DNA of 39,265 bases from positions 1 through 39,265 of the IMG/VR virus record IMGVR_UViG_3300010885_005358; one strand, 5' to 3'. The notes beneath the pieces are model-generated. The model was not told the origin of the DNA. It saw nothing but the letters and a program-made list of their open reading frames with translations, and searched no databases. Positions 25,702-31,695 of this stretch are shown here, one piece after another; position 1 is the first letter of the stretch; each line of letters begins with the position of its first letter. This DNA is from a virus. Both the position numbers and the translations under genes were made by a program.

Positions 25702-25877
25702 ACTATCATGCTATTACTCATATTCTATATATACAGGTCATAAGCGATTATCGCATCATGGGATTATGGCTTGGTAATGAGAATGATTATCATTTGCATT
25801 TGGCAAGGTATGAAGTTTGGCCTATTGCCTGATAGGATTTATTTATTAAAATATTTGCTGTAATAAATAAATAATGT

Positions 25878-25911
25878 TTGCATTAGTACATGTAATACAT
25901 TATTGTGTACT
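25878..25911 (+). promoter_or_regulatory. Candidate early promoter with GTACA inverted repeat
   Basis: TTGCAT (25878-25883), 17 bp, TATTGT (25901-25906). AGTACA (25885-25890) and TGTACT (25906-25911) form an inverted repeat 21 bp centre to centre, and TACATGTA (25887-25894) is itself palindromic. Similar GTAC half-sites occur at the promoters near 29477 and 36035, so this may be an operator. Confidence 0.4.
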
Positions 25912-25938
25912 CACTGGCTAGCAATTAAGTTATCCAGG

Positions 25939-25950
25939 CACAATTGAAAA
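25939..25950 (+). repeat. Leader box CACAATTGAAAA, copy 1
   Basis: First of three exact 12-mers (others at 26302 and 26997, variant at 27658), 11 nt before the start codon of the gene at 25962. Confidence 0.7.
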
Positions 25951-25961
25951 GGTAAAACAAA

Positions 25962-26237
25962 ATGAGAGTTATTGAAAAACAAATGTTAGCTGCAATTACT
26001 AATCTAAAATATTTTAGTAACAGTAATACTATGGTTAAAACATACAATGGTTATTGCGATATTTACTTGCATGGCCACCATATCGCAGAATATGACAATT
26101 TCACCAATAAAGTTAAAGTTAATGTAGATACTTTGCGTAATTGGCCTACTAACACCACCAAATCACGGTTACGCGCTCTTGGTGTAAATGTTACTACCAA
26201 AAAAGGTATTACATACTTGGATAATGTAGCAGTATAA
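25962..26237 (+). CDS. First early gene, conserved phage protein of unknown function
   Basis: 91 residues. The central pattern YNGYCDIYLHGHHIAEYDNF, then LRNWPTNTTKSRLRALGVNV, is one I recognise from small early proteins of many podoviruses and siphoviruses (a beta hairpin with HGxxIA, then TTRSRLxALG). Function is unknown. A DNA- or RNA-binding role is possible because of the basic TTKSRLR stretch. It follows the leader box at 25939 and AAAAGG. Confidence 0.7.
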   Translation: MRVIEKQMLAAITNLKYFSNSNTMVKTYNGYCDIYLHGHHIAEYDNFTNKVKVNVDTLRNWPTNTTKSRLRALGVNVTTKKGITYLDNVAV

Positions 26238-26250
26238 CTAAATTTATCTG

Positions 26251-26276
26251 TAAGGCCATGATAAAACGTGGCTTTA
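26251..26276 (+). other. 10-bp leader hairpin upstream of the gene at 26327
   Basis: TAAGGCCATG (26251-26260) pairs with CGTGGCTTTA (26267-26276) around a 6-nt loop, with two G-T pairs. There is no T-run after it, so it does not look like a standard terminator. It precedes leader box copy 2. Confidence 0.6.
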
Positions 26277-26301
26277 CGGGCTAATTTTGGCCAATACACA
26301 G

Positions 26302-26313
26302 CACAATTGAAAA
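26302..26313 (+). repeat. Leader box CACAATTGAAAA, copy 2
   Basis: Exact 12-mer, 13 nt before the start codon at 26327. Confidence 0.7.
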
Positions 26314-26326
26314 GCGAGAATACACT

Positions 26327-26554
26327 ATGAAAAACATATCACAGCACAAGGGCATTTTAGAGATTATTAGACGTGAGAATAATAGCGTAAATGGCAATCC
26401 GCGCTACTTCCTAAGAATTGACGGGTTTAAATGTTATACATCTCCCGATTCTATGACAGCCTATGCTGTTACCAATTATGACGGGAAACAAGTACACGCA
26501 ACAATTGGCACATATTACGGTAAACCTACATTACATGGAATCTGGAGCGTATAA
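26327..26554 (+). CDS. Small conserved early phage protein
   Basis: 75 residues. It contains IIRRENNSVNGNPRYFLRID, then YAVTNYDGKQVHATIGTYYG. The NGNPRY and Y-x-V-x-N-x-x-GK-x-V pattern recurs in small early phage proteins. It looks all-beta. Function unknown. Confidence 0.68.
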   Translation: MKNISQHKGILEIIRRENNSVNGNPRYFLRIDGFKCYTSPDSMTAYAVTNYDGKQVHATIGTYYGKPTLHGIWSV

Positions 26555-26555
26555 C

Positions 26556-26789
26556 ATGAATAATTACACTATAAGAGGGTTTCATTATTCTGAATTATCA
26601 GAAAAGGCCAAGACTAAAGTTAAAAACTGGCTAGATGAAATTCCATTTGATTACGAAGATGAAGCTGGCATTACGCATTATGAATATGCGAGTGATTGGA
26701 ACGATGGAGAAATAAACGAGCATTGCAGAATGAATGGGTATATTTTCAATCTTGACGGCAATTATATCCATCACTTAATAGAGGATTAA
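26556..26789 (+). CDS. Small early protein of the ELSEKAK family
   Basis: 77 residues from the ATG at 26556, 1 bp after the previous stop, with GGAGCG upstream. An in-frame ATG inside the previous gene is less likely. It starts MNNYTIRGFHYSELSEKAKT and has DEIPFDYEDEAGITHYEY. The Y-x-ELSEKAKxKxxxW motif is widespread in phage early proteins of unknown role. This copy is shorter than most. Confidence 0.7.
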   Translation: MNNYTIRGFHYSELSEKAKTKVKNWLDEIPFDYEDEAGITHYEYASDWNDGEINEHCRMNGYIFNLDGNYIHHLIED

Positions 26790-26791
26790 TC

Positions 26792-26926
26792 ATGTATAAA
26801 ATAGAAAATAAACGTTACGGGTATTTAAAGTATTTTGATACTTTATTATCCGCATATTGCGAATTAAGCTTTTTAAAACGCAATCATTTAATTCAACAAA
26901 ATAGCATTATTAAATCTGTGCATTAA
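26792..26926 (+). CDS. Tiny early protein
   Basis: 44 residues, with AGGA 6-8 nt before the ATG and a 2-bp gap after the previous gene. It is basic (pI high by eye) and aromatic-rich near the start (YKIENKRYGYLKYFDTLLSA). No family recognised. Confidence 0.55.
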   Translation: MYKIENKRYGYLKYFDTLLSAYCELSFLKRNHLIQQNSIIKSVH

Positions 26927-26944
26927 AAACATAAAACATTCTAT

Positions 26945-26986
26945 AAGCCTATTCTAACCAGTAGGCTTGTGGGCTTGTTTTAAGCC
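26945..26986 (+). other. Two adjacent leader hairpins upstream of the gene at 27025
   Basis: AAGCCTA (26945-26951) pairs perfectly with TAGGCTT (26962-26968). GGCTT (26972-26976) pairs with AAGCC (26982-26986). The shared AAGCC/GGCTT words also allow alternative pairings between the two, as in attenuators. Confidence 0.6.
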
Positions 26987-26996
26987 GATATTATTA

Positions 26997-27008
26997 CACA
27001 ATTGAAAA
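26997..27008 (+). repeat. Leader box CACAATTGAAAA, copy 3
   Basis: Exact 12-mer, 16 nt before the start codon at 27025, followed by a GAGGAG ribosome site. Confidence 0.7.
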
Positions 27009-27024
27009 TTGAGGAGTTATTAAA

Positions 27025-27261
27025 ATGAATACTTACGCAGGAATGACAAACAATTTAACTATTGATGATGTACTAACCAATTTTGAATTGTTTTTAATGA
27101 AACAATTTGGCGCAAATTGCATAGATGTTACCAATAGTTTAATTCATTCTAAAGTAGATGTTTTATTGAATGATGATTTGAATTATTGGTCATTTTGTCC
27201 AGTTTGGACTTTATACGATAGCGCAAAGCAGCAATTAATTAATGAAGGCAAATTATCATGA
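27025..27261 (+). CDS. Small early protein, unknown function
   Basis: 78 residues with a strong GAGGAG site. It is mildly acidic and helical, for example NLTIDDVLTNFELFLMKQFG and VWTLYDSAKQQLINEG. No family recognised. Its stop overlaps the next start (ATGA). Confidence 0.62.
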   Translation: MNTYAGMTNNLTIDDVLTNFELFLMKQFGANCIDVTNSLIHSKVDVLLNDDLNYWSFCPVWTLYDSAKQQLINEGKLS

Positions 27262-27356
27262 AAGATTTTGATATGTTTACTTATATGTGCTTGGCAATTG
27301 ATACAATTTTAATTGCTACTTTTATAATTGTTATATTTCATTTTAAAGGTATTTAA
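27258..27356 (+). CDS. Tiny single-pass membrane protein
   Basis: 32 residues, starting in the stop of the previous gene (ATGA). Residues about 9-28 are a hydrophobic segment (CLAIDTILIATFIIVIFHF). Probably a small inner-membrane protein acting early. Function unknown. Confidence 0.55.
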   Translation: MKDFDMFTYMCLAIDTILIATFIIVIFHFKGI

Positions 27357-27358
27357 TC

Positions 27359-27526
27359 ATGGATAATAAATATATCAGTAAATACGCTAAACACGATACA
27401 CATTTTTTACGTGTTAGCAATCCAAACTATTATTTTGAAGAAGAGCCGAAGACAGCTGCTAAAGTGTTTTATTCAGTGTGCTTTATCCTATGCTTAATAG
27501 GTTTATTGTTTTTAGCTACTATGTAA
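27359..27526 (+). CDS. Small membrane-anchored protein
   Basis: 55 residues with AAAGG upstream. The N-terminal 32 residues are polar, and the C-terminus (about 33-54) is a hydrophobic anchor (FYSVCFILCLIGLLFLATM). Looks like a tail-anchored early membrane protein. Confidence 0.57.
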   Translation: MDNKYISKYAKHDTHFLRVSNPNYYFEEEPKTAAKVFYSVCFILCLIGLLFLATM

Positions 27527-27539
27527 TTAAATTGGTTAG

Positions 27540-27567
27540 TAAATAATGGTGTGACAGCCATTATTTA
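27540..27567 (+). other. 10-bp perfect leader hairpin
   Basis: TAAATAATGG (27540-27549) and CCATTATTTA (27558-27567) are exact inverted repeats with an 8-nt loop. A second, nested stem (GCCA/TGGC with AGCG/CGCT, 27609-27637) lies between this and the leader box variant at 27658. Confidence 0.6.
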
Positions 27568-27657
27568 TTGCCAGTCAATAGCAGTATATTAGATTTATAT
27601 TTAAACGTGCCACAGCGTCTTAAAATGCGCTTAATGGCCAATTATTAGTAATTCAAA

Positions 27658-27669
27658 CCAATTGAAAGG
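27658..27669 (+). repeat. Leader box variant CCAATTGAAAGG, copy 4
   Basis: Shares AATTGAAA with the three exact copies and lies 8 nt before the start codon at 27678. Here the AAGG may itself be the ribosome site. Confidence 0.5.
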
Positions 27670-27677
27670 TAATTATT

Positions 27678-27896
27678 ATGCAAGTTAAAAAAAATATTGA
27701 GATTGGAGATACTTTTCTATCCAATGGTAAGCATAAAAGACTTTGCACTGTTAGCGATATATACAAAACCTATAATGCCAAAAATGAATTAGTCAAAACT
27801 TCTTATGTGGCTTTTCATTTATTCAATGGCCAATTGGTCAATGAGTATGATATTTGCAAAGTAACAATTCAACGTGGCTTAATAGGGAGCATATAA
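27678..27896 (+). CDS. Small early protein, unknown function
   Basis: 72 residues. It begins MQVKKNIEIGDTFLSNGKHK and seems beta-rich, with a basic start. It resembles in outline the protein at 28247 (NxGDxFxL/SNG against LNDRFILSDQ), so the two may be distant paralogues. Function unknown. Confidence 0.6.
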   Translation: MQVKKNIEIGDTFLSNGKHKRLCTVSDIYKTYNAKNELVKTSYVAFHLFNGQLVNEYDICKVTIQRGLIGSI

Positions 27897-27897
27897 A

Positions 27898-28083
27898 ATG
27901 ATTACTATTTTTTATGTATCTGGATATTCTAGCTGGTCAAATAAACAGCTTTTACGTGCATTTAAGACTATTGAAGAAGCTAATAATTTTAGTATTGGAT
28001 TAACTGCACCTAAAATTTATGGTATGCGTGGCAAATCAATAATTGAAGCTACAAATAAAATTTTAATGTCATTAGAGGAGTAA
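27898..28083 (+). CDS. Small early protein, unknown function
   Basis: 61 residues starting 1 bp after the previous stop. It contains ITIFYVSGYSSWSNKQLLRA and FKTIEEANNFSIGL. The YVxGYSSW pattern followed by a helix hints at a small alpha/beta fold. It is close in length and layout to the next gene, and the pair may be related. Confidence 0.58.
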   Translation: MITIFYVSGYSSWSNKQLLRAFKTIEEANNFSIGLTAPKIYGMRGKSIIEATNKILMSLEE

Positions 28084-28088
28084 TTATT

Positions 28089-28244
28089 ATGCAAAATTTA
28101 TATATAGTTTATGTTGGTGGCTTAGAAGTAAATGATTACTATTTAAGTAAAGAGAAGGCCATTGAATTATCAGATGAATATTTAGATGATGGATATGATG
28201 ATGTTGAAATAGTCAATATTGATGATATTGATGCAAAGGATTGA
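28089..28244 (+). CDS. Tiny acidic early protein
   Basis: 51 residues. It starts MQNLYIVYVGGLEVNDYYLS and ends in a very acidic stretch (DEYLDDGYDDVEIVNIDDID). The start (xxIxYVxG) resembles that of the previous protein. Such acidic small proteins can mimic DNA, but this is speculation. It has no strong ribosome site. Confidence 0.55.
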   Translation: MQNLYIVYVGGLEVNDYYLSKEKAIELSDEYLDDGYDDVEIVNIDDIDAKD

Positions 28245-28246
28245 TT

Positions 28247-28462
28247 ATGCTATTTAAAGATATTAAATTAAACGATAGGTTTATTTTATCTGACCAGGAT
28301 AACCCCACTCAAACATCTACTGGTAAGGTTTGGAATATTGTTTATTATCCGCAATCCAAAAACCATTTAACAATTGTACATTTTGATGACGGTTTAGGCT
28401 GTGCTGTTTATGGGGGCTTTAATGAGCCAATACATAATTTTATGAATTACTTAGGGGTTTAA
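28247..28462 (+). CDS. Small early protein, unknown function
   Basis: 71 residues from the ATG at 28247, with AAAGGA upstream. A TTG two codons earlier is less likely. It contains LFKDIKLNDRFILSDQDNPT, then KVWNIVYYPQSKNHLTIVHF and DDGLGCAVYGG. It looks like a small beta barrel. No family recognised. Confidence 0.6.
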   Translation: MLFKDIKLNDRFILSDQDNPTQTSTGKVWNIVYYPQSKNHLTIVHFDDGLGCAVYGGFNEPIHNFMNYLGV

Positions 28463-28463
28463 T

Positions 28464-28559
28464 ATGCTTATTGAACTAGCTGCAATCGTATTTTTATTTT
28501 GTATTATGGGTTGGTATGCTTTAATTCCAATATTTTTAATAATAGCACTTGCGGAATGA
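28464..28559 (+). CDS. Tiny membrane protein
   Basis: 31 residues, almost all hydrophobic (LAAIVFLFCIMGWYALIPIF, then LIIALAE). It starts 1 bp after the previous gene, with AGGGG upstream. It is probably an inner-membrane peptide, and the last gene before the non-coding stretch. Confidence 0.52.
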   Translation: MLIELAAIVFLFCIMGWYALIPIFLIIALAE

Positions 28560-28569
28560 TTTAATTTAA

Positions 28570-28740
28570 TTTAGTATAACCAAATAGCAAGGCGTGGAAA
28601 CCTTGCAACAATTCGCACGGTGCTGGTTATCCAGTAATTTAGTTATTAACGTGCGAGTTAATTATTAAGTTCCGAGCCGTGTAAATGTTAATTCCAAAGT
28701 TTACTAAAGCCTGTTACTTAACCGTGACGGGCTTTTTTTA
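28570..28740 (+). ncRNA. Candidate pseudoknotted RNA ending in a terminator
   Basis: ATAACCA (28576-28582) pairs with TGGTTAT (28624-28630) and encloses a GCAAGG/CCTTGC hairpin (28587-28606). TCGCACG (28613-28619), inside that loop, pairs with CGTGCGA (28650-28656) outside it, which is a pseudoknot layout. A competing CTGG/CCAG stem (28623-28634) and two CCGTG copies (28677 and 28722) that can pair with CACGG (28616-28620) suggest alternative folds. It ends at the terminator at 28706. I do not recognise a known RNA family. Confidence 0.5.
28706..28740 (+). terminator. Intrinsic terminator in the early non-coding region
   Basis: AAGCCTGT (28707-28714) pairs with ACGGGCTT (28727-28734, one G-T pair) and is followed by a T-run to 28739. 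It would end transcripts of the tiny early genes or of the candidate RNA. Confidence 0.8.
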
Positions 28741-29093
28741 TTGCCTGTATAGTTTAAGGTAATGCTGTTAAGCATAACTACGTAATGAAAAAAGGGGGAG
28801 TGTTGCCCGCTCCTAAGCATACCGTTGTTAAGATGGTGCTGATGTAAGAAGGTGCAGCCTAAGAACCAGTGCGGAATAGTGGCGTAAGCCTAAGCAGATA
28901 TTTATAAGGTTCGGTTGTAAGTGGAATAGAGCCGCGCTTAATGGGTTGTAGATATTACAATGTGTTAAGAACCTGATAAAACCCGACTTAACTGGAATAC
29001 TCACTTGTTTGTTAAGGTGCGTTACCACACACGGGCTAGGTTTAGACCTTAAAAACAAAATCAACCATGTAAGGCAAAAAAACGGAGTTTAGA

Positions 29094-29258
29094 ATGGATA
29101 AATTTTTATACTTAGATGTACCATTTAATAAAAAAGATTATGCTAAAAGCATAGGTTGTAAATGGGATAGTGCGGTTAAGAAGTGGTACGCGCCTAATGA
29201 GTTTATTAAAAATTTTTGGAATAAAACAAAGAACGATAAAGTGTTAAGTAAAACATAA
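29094..29258 (+). CDS. Stand-alone DUF5710-type small protein
   Basis: 54 residues with ACGGAG upstream. It contains FLYLDVPFNKKDYAKSIGCK, then WDSAVKKWYAP. This is the DUF5710 pattern (LxVPfxeKdxAKxxGaxWDxxxKkWYxP), usually found as a domain in primases, TraC-like proteins and nucleases. Here it is alone, just before the replication genes. It may bind DNA or a replication protein, but no role is established. Confidence 0.8.
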   Translation: MDKFLYLDVPFNKKDYAKSIGCKWDSAVKKWYAPNEFIKNFWNKTKNDKVLSKT

Positions 29259-29304
29259 AAAAGCGTAACGGCTTAATTCGCTCATAATTTGTGGAGTTAT
29301 TGCA

Positions 29305-29454
29305 ATGACTAAAACTTTTGTTTATTCAAAGTGCAAAATGTGTAATTTACGCTATCAACCTTGCACTTGGTTAAAATGTAGAACTATTGGATTTTGCTCT
29401 GACCGTTGCAATGATTTATATGAAATGAACGGCTTTGTATTTAATTCCAAATAA
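29305..29454 (+). CDS. Small cysteine-rich, zinc-ribbon-like protein
   Basis: 49 residues with GTGGAG upstream. Cysteines lie in CKMC (9-12), C19, C24, C31 and C35 with FCSDRC. This resembles a small treble-clef or zinc ribbon. The FCSxRC ending is typical of small zinc fingers. Probably a regulator or adaptor protein. Function unknown. Confidence 0.68.
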   Translation: MTKTFVYSKCKMCNLRYQPCTWLKCRTIGFCSDRCNDLYEMNGFVFNSK

Positions 29455-29476
29455 GTAATATATATTTATTTAATAC

Positions 29477-29506
29477 TGTACATTTTCGTGAATACTCATG
29501 TACAAT
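29477..29506 (+). promoter_or_regulatory. Candidate promoter for the replication block
   Basis: TGTACA (29477-29482), 18 bp, TACAAT (29501-29506). A second TGTACA at 29499-29504 lies 22 bp from the first, so each promoter box carries one palindromic half-site. It precedes the SSB-like gene by about 60 bp. The spacing and the CTCATGTAC word match the site near 36051. Confidence 0.5.
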
Positions 29507-29567
29507 ATGAAGTGTAGTAGATGCAAATGTAATACAACCTTTAAACAAAATAGATTGGAGTAGCAAA

Positions 29568-30143
29568 ATGGAATGGAAAAACAAAGATGGTGGTGGCACG
29601 TTTGAGAATCCTGAAGCTGGGACATATAATGCGGTTTGTTATCGTGTTATTGACATTGGTACACAGGAAAACAATTATCAAGGTGTTATCAGTCAAAAAC
29701 CTCAAGTGATTATTGCTTGGGAATTAGAGGAAACCATGAAAGATGGTAGGCCTTTCGTAGTATCTCAATTTTATACAGCCAGTTTAAATGAAAAGGCTAA
29801 ATTACGTCAGCACATGGCAACATGGCGCGGTCGTGATTTTACCGAAGCCGAATTACAGGGCTTTAATCCGTTTAACTTATTAGGTGCGCCTTGCATGCTA
29901 AGTATTAGCGTCAATGATAAAGGCCGTAGCAAAGTTACAGGTGTAGCTAAATTGCCTAAAGGATTACAGCCACGTAAGGCAGTTAATCCACAATGCTATT
30001 TATCTTTGGATAAAGAGAATTATGACCCTGCTATGTTTGATATGTTATCTGATGGTATTAAGGAGATTGTAAAAAAATCCCCTGAATATGCTTTGGTAAG
30101 CGGTCAGCAAGCTGTTTCTGTTGATGAAAATGACCCCTGGTAG
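29568..30143 (+). CDS. Probable phage single-stranded DNA-binding-like protein
   Basis: 191 residues with GGAG upstream. The pattern ENPEAGTYNAVCYRVIDIGT, then QKPQVIIAWELEE and FYTASLNEKAKLRQHMATWR, is known from a conserved phage family encoded next to recombination and replication genes. The later LLGAPCMLSISVNDKGRSKV part looks like an OB-type strand set. The protein ends SVDENDPW, an acidic tail with a terminal aromatic, like the tip of SSB and T7 gp2.5. This supports ssDNA binding and partner recruitment. An intrinsic terminator follows, so it may be made in excess over the helicase. Confidence 0.68.
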   Translation: MEWKNKDGGGTFENPEAGTYNAVCYRVIDIGTQENNYQGVISQKPQVIIAWELEETMKDGRPFVVSQFYTASLNEKAKLRQHMATWRGRDFTEAELQGFNPFNLLGAPCMLSISVNDKGRSKVTGVAKLPKGLQPRKAVNPQCYLSLDKENYDPAMFDMLSDGIKEIVKKSPEYALVSGQQAVSVDENDPW

Positions 30144-30150
30144 ATAGATT

Positions 30151-30178
30151 AGCCACCTCTTAATTGGGGTGGCTTTTT
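30151..30178 (+). terminator. Intrinsic terminator between SSB-like and helicase genes
   Basis: AGCCACC (30151-30157) pairs perfectly with GGTGGCT (30168-30174), followed by five T (30174-30178). It should cut transcription before the helicase gene to part of its level. Confidence 0.85.
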
Positions 30179-30192
30179 AATTGGATATTACA

Positions 30193-31695
30193 ATGCTTAA
30201 ATTGCGTGATTATCAAGAAAAGTCTATTGACAATCTAAGGAATGGGTTTGCTAACCATTTAACACAGATGCTTTATGCGCCTACTGGTGCAGGAAAAACC
30301 GAAACCGCTATCTCAATAATGAAAGCTAGTGCTACTCGTGGTAATAAAATCGCTATGATATTGGATAGACGGATTCTAGTAGAACAAACTAGCGAGCGAT
30401 TGACTAAATATGGTATTAAGCATGGTGTGATGATGGCTAAAACCGAGATGTACCGCCCTGATGAATTGATACAGATATGTTCAGCGCAAACATTAGAAGC
30501 TATGGAATCATTCCCCTATGTCAAGATGTTAATTATTGATGAGGCGCATACAGGCCGTAAATCAATCAATAACTTTATCAAAGCTAGAGGGATTAGAGCT
30601 ATTGGATTATCAGCGAGTCCGTTTACTAGAGGATTGGGTGATATTTATTCCAATGTGGTGAATACTACCACCACGAAAGAATTAGTAAATACAGGTATGT
30701 TAGCCCCTTTAAAAGTGTTTATCGCTAAACAGATAGACATGAAAGGCGCAACCAAAGTAGCAGGTGAATGGAGTCCGTCTGAAGTAACCAACCGAGCGAA
30801 AACTATTACAGGTGATGTAGTGGTTGAATGGGAGAAAAAAACACATGAATTATTTGGTGAACCTAAGAAAACTATTGTATTTTGTGCAGGTGTGGCGCAC
30901 GGGGAAGACTTGCAACACCAGTTTAGCGTATACGGCTATAACTTTATCAATATTAGCTATAAAGATGATGACGATTATAAGAAAGAGGTTTTAAAAGACT
31001 TCTCAAGACCCGATAGTAAAATCAATGGCATTATCGCTACTGATATTTTAACTAAGGGATTTGACCAAGCTGATGTAATGATTGGAGTGAGTGCTAGACC
31101 ATTTTCTAAGTCTTTTAGCAGTCATGTTCAGCAGCTAGGTAGAATTATGCGCCCACATGCTGATAAATCTCATGCGGTGTGGTTAGATTTTAGTGGAAAC
31201 TATATTAGATTCCGTGATGATTGGGATAAACTTTACCATGAGGGTGTGGATAAGTTAGATAATCATGGGGAGAAAAGCAAGCCAGAGCCTACTGATAAGG
31301 TAAAAGAGGCCTCTACTTGTCCTAAATGTAAGACTATTTGGGAGTGGAAAACTTTAGTATGCGCTAATTGTGGATATGAAAAGACTAAGCAAAGTGGTGT
31401 AGAGGTGTTACCTGGTTCAATGGCCGAGTTAGATGCCCAGTTATCAGCCCCACCACCTGAACCTAAAGATAATAAAGTATATACATTAGAGTTTAAGAAA
31501 CAGTTTTATGGGGAGCTATTAGGCTACGTAATGAAGTACGGAATGAAGTCTGGTTATGCTTTCTTTAAATATCAAGAGAAGTTCCACGAAATCCCAAAAT
31601 TAGGACAGATTGCACCAATTACTCCTAGTCGTGAGATGGAGAAGTGGATACTTAGTAGACAAATAGCTTATAGAGCAATTAAGGGGAAGAAATGA
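30193..31695 (+). CDS. SF2 DEAD/DEAH-type helicase with zinc finger
   Basis: 500 residues from the ATG at 30193, which has GGAT upstream. A TTG four codons earlier is less likely. Motifs in order: Q-like LRDYQEKS (4-11), Walker A APTGAGKT (29-36), DEAH (116-119), motif III SASPF (140-144) and motif VI QLGRIMR (314-320). A four-Cys finger, CPKC and CANC (C376, C379, C390, C393), follows. It is the RecQ/UvsW/RadD-like type of phage replication and recombination helicase, and probably unwinds DNA for the Toprim primase. The gene starts an operon with the downstream genes, since the next ATG overlaps its stop. Confidence 0.93.
   Translation: MLKLRDYQEKSIDNLRNGFANHLTQMLYAPTGAGKTETAISIMKASATRGNKIAMILDRRILVEQTSERLTKYGIKHGVMMAKTEMYRPDELIQICSAQTLEAMESFPYVKMLIIDEAHTGRKSINNFIKARGIRAIGLSASPFTRGLGDIYSNVVNTTTTKELVNTGMLAPLKVFIAKQIDMKGATKVAGEWSPSEVTNRAKTITGDVVVEWEKKTHELFGEPKKTIVFCAGVAHGEDLQHQFSVYGYNFINISYKDDDDYKKEVLKDFSRPDSKINGIIATDILTKGFDQADVMIGVSARPFSKSFSSHVQQLGRIMRPHADKSHAVWLDFSGNYIRFRDDWDKLYHEGVDKLDNHGEKSKPEPTDKVKEASTCPKCKTIWEWKTLVCANCGYEKTKQSGVEVLPGSMAELDAQLSAPPPEPKDNKVYTLEFKKQFYGELLGYVMKYGMKSGYAFFKYQEKFHEIPKLGQIAPITPSREMEKWILSRQIAYRAIKGKK

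Larger units (their letters stand above)
25194..25961. other. 768-bp divergent intergenic region between late and early operons
   Basis: No convincing gene lies here. It holds an AT-rich direct repeat (25397-25440), a G9 run (25479-25487) and a C9 run (25615-25623). Shorter C- and G-runs lie near 25318, 25349 and 25534. A GC-rich cluster of three hairpins spans 25646-25701, and a TTGACA lies at 25213-25218. The promoter-like element before the first early gene is at 25878-25911. It must carry the late and early start signals and could hold an origin. A weak 24-codon ORF ending GLWLGNENDYHLHLARYEVW (around 25758-25832) cannot be excluded. Confidence 0.7.
28560..29093 (+). other. 534-bp non-coding stretch with folded-RNA features
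   Basis: No credible gene is present in either strand. The first part (28570-28740) has a pseudoknot-like fold and an intrinsic terminator. The second part (28741-29093) has many short perfect stems. They include ATGCT/AGCAT (28762-28775), GGC-gtaa-GCC with a GNRA-type loop (28880-28889), and TTGTA/TACAA (28946-28960). Nested CCCG/CGGG and CTTAAC/GTTAAG arms lie between 28982 and 29035. The region is less AT-rich than the flanking small genes. It may encode one or two non-coding RNAs. Confidence 0.6.

Noticed and set aside
25593-25832. 79-codon plus-strand frame in the divergent region
   Set aside because: Its first half runs through the C9 tract and the hairpin cluster and has no ribosome site. 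A short C-terminal part might be coding, but the evidence is too weak to call a gene.
25885-25911. NtcA or cyanobacterial LexA box at the early promoter
   Set aside because: The GTA...TAC spacing is 7 rather than 8, and the LexA spacing does not fit. No other cyanophage marker is present.
28570-28740. tRNA gene
   Set aside because: No acceptor stem, anticodon arm or T-arm consensus can be arranged in the structured region. I see no tRNA elsewhere in the window either.
28828-29064. 78-codon open frame on the minus strand
   Set aside because: It has no ribosome site, is on the wrong strand for this operon, and falls in the folded non-coding stretch. Its composition looks random.
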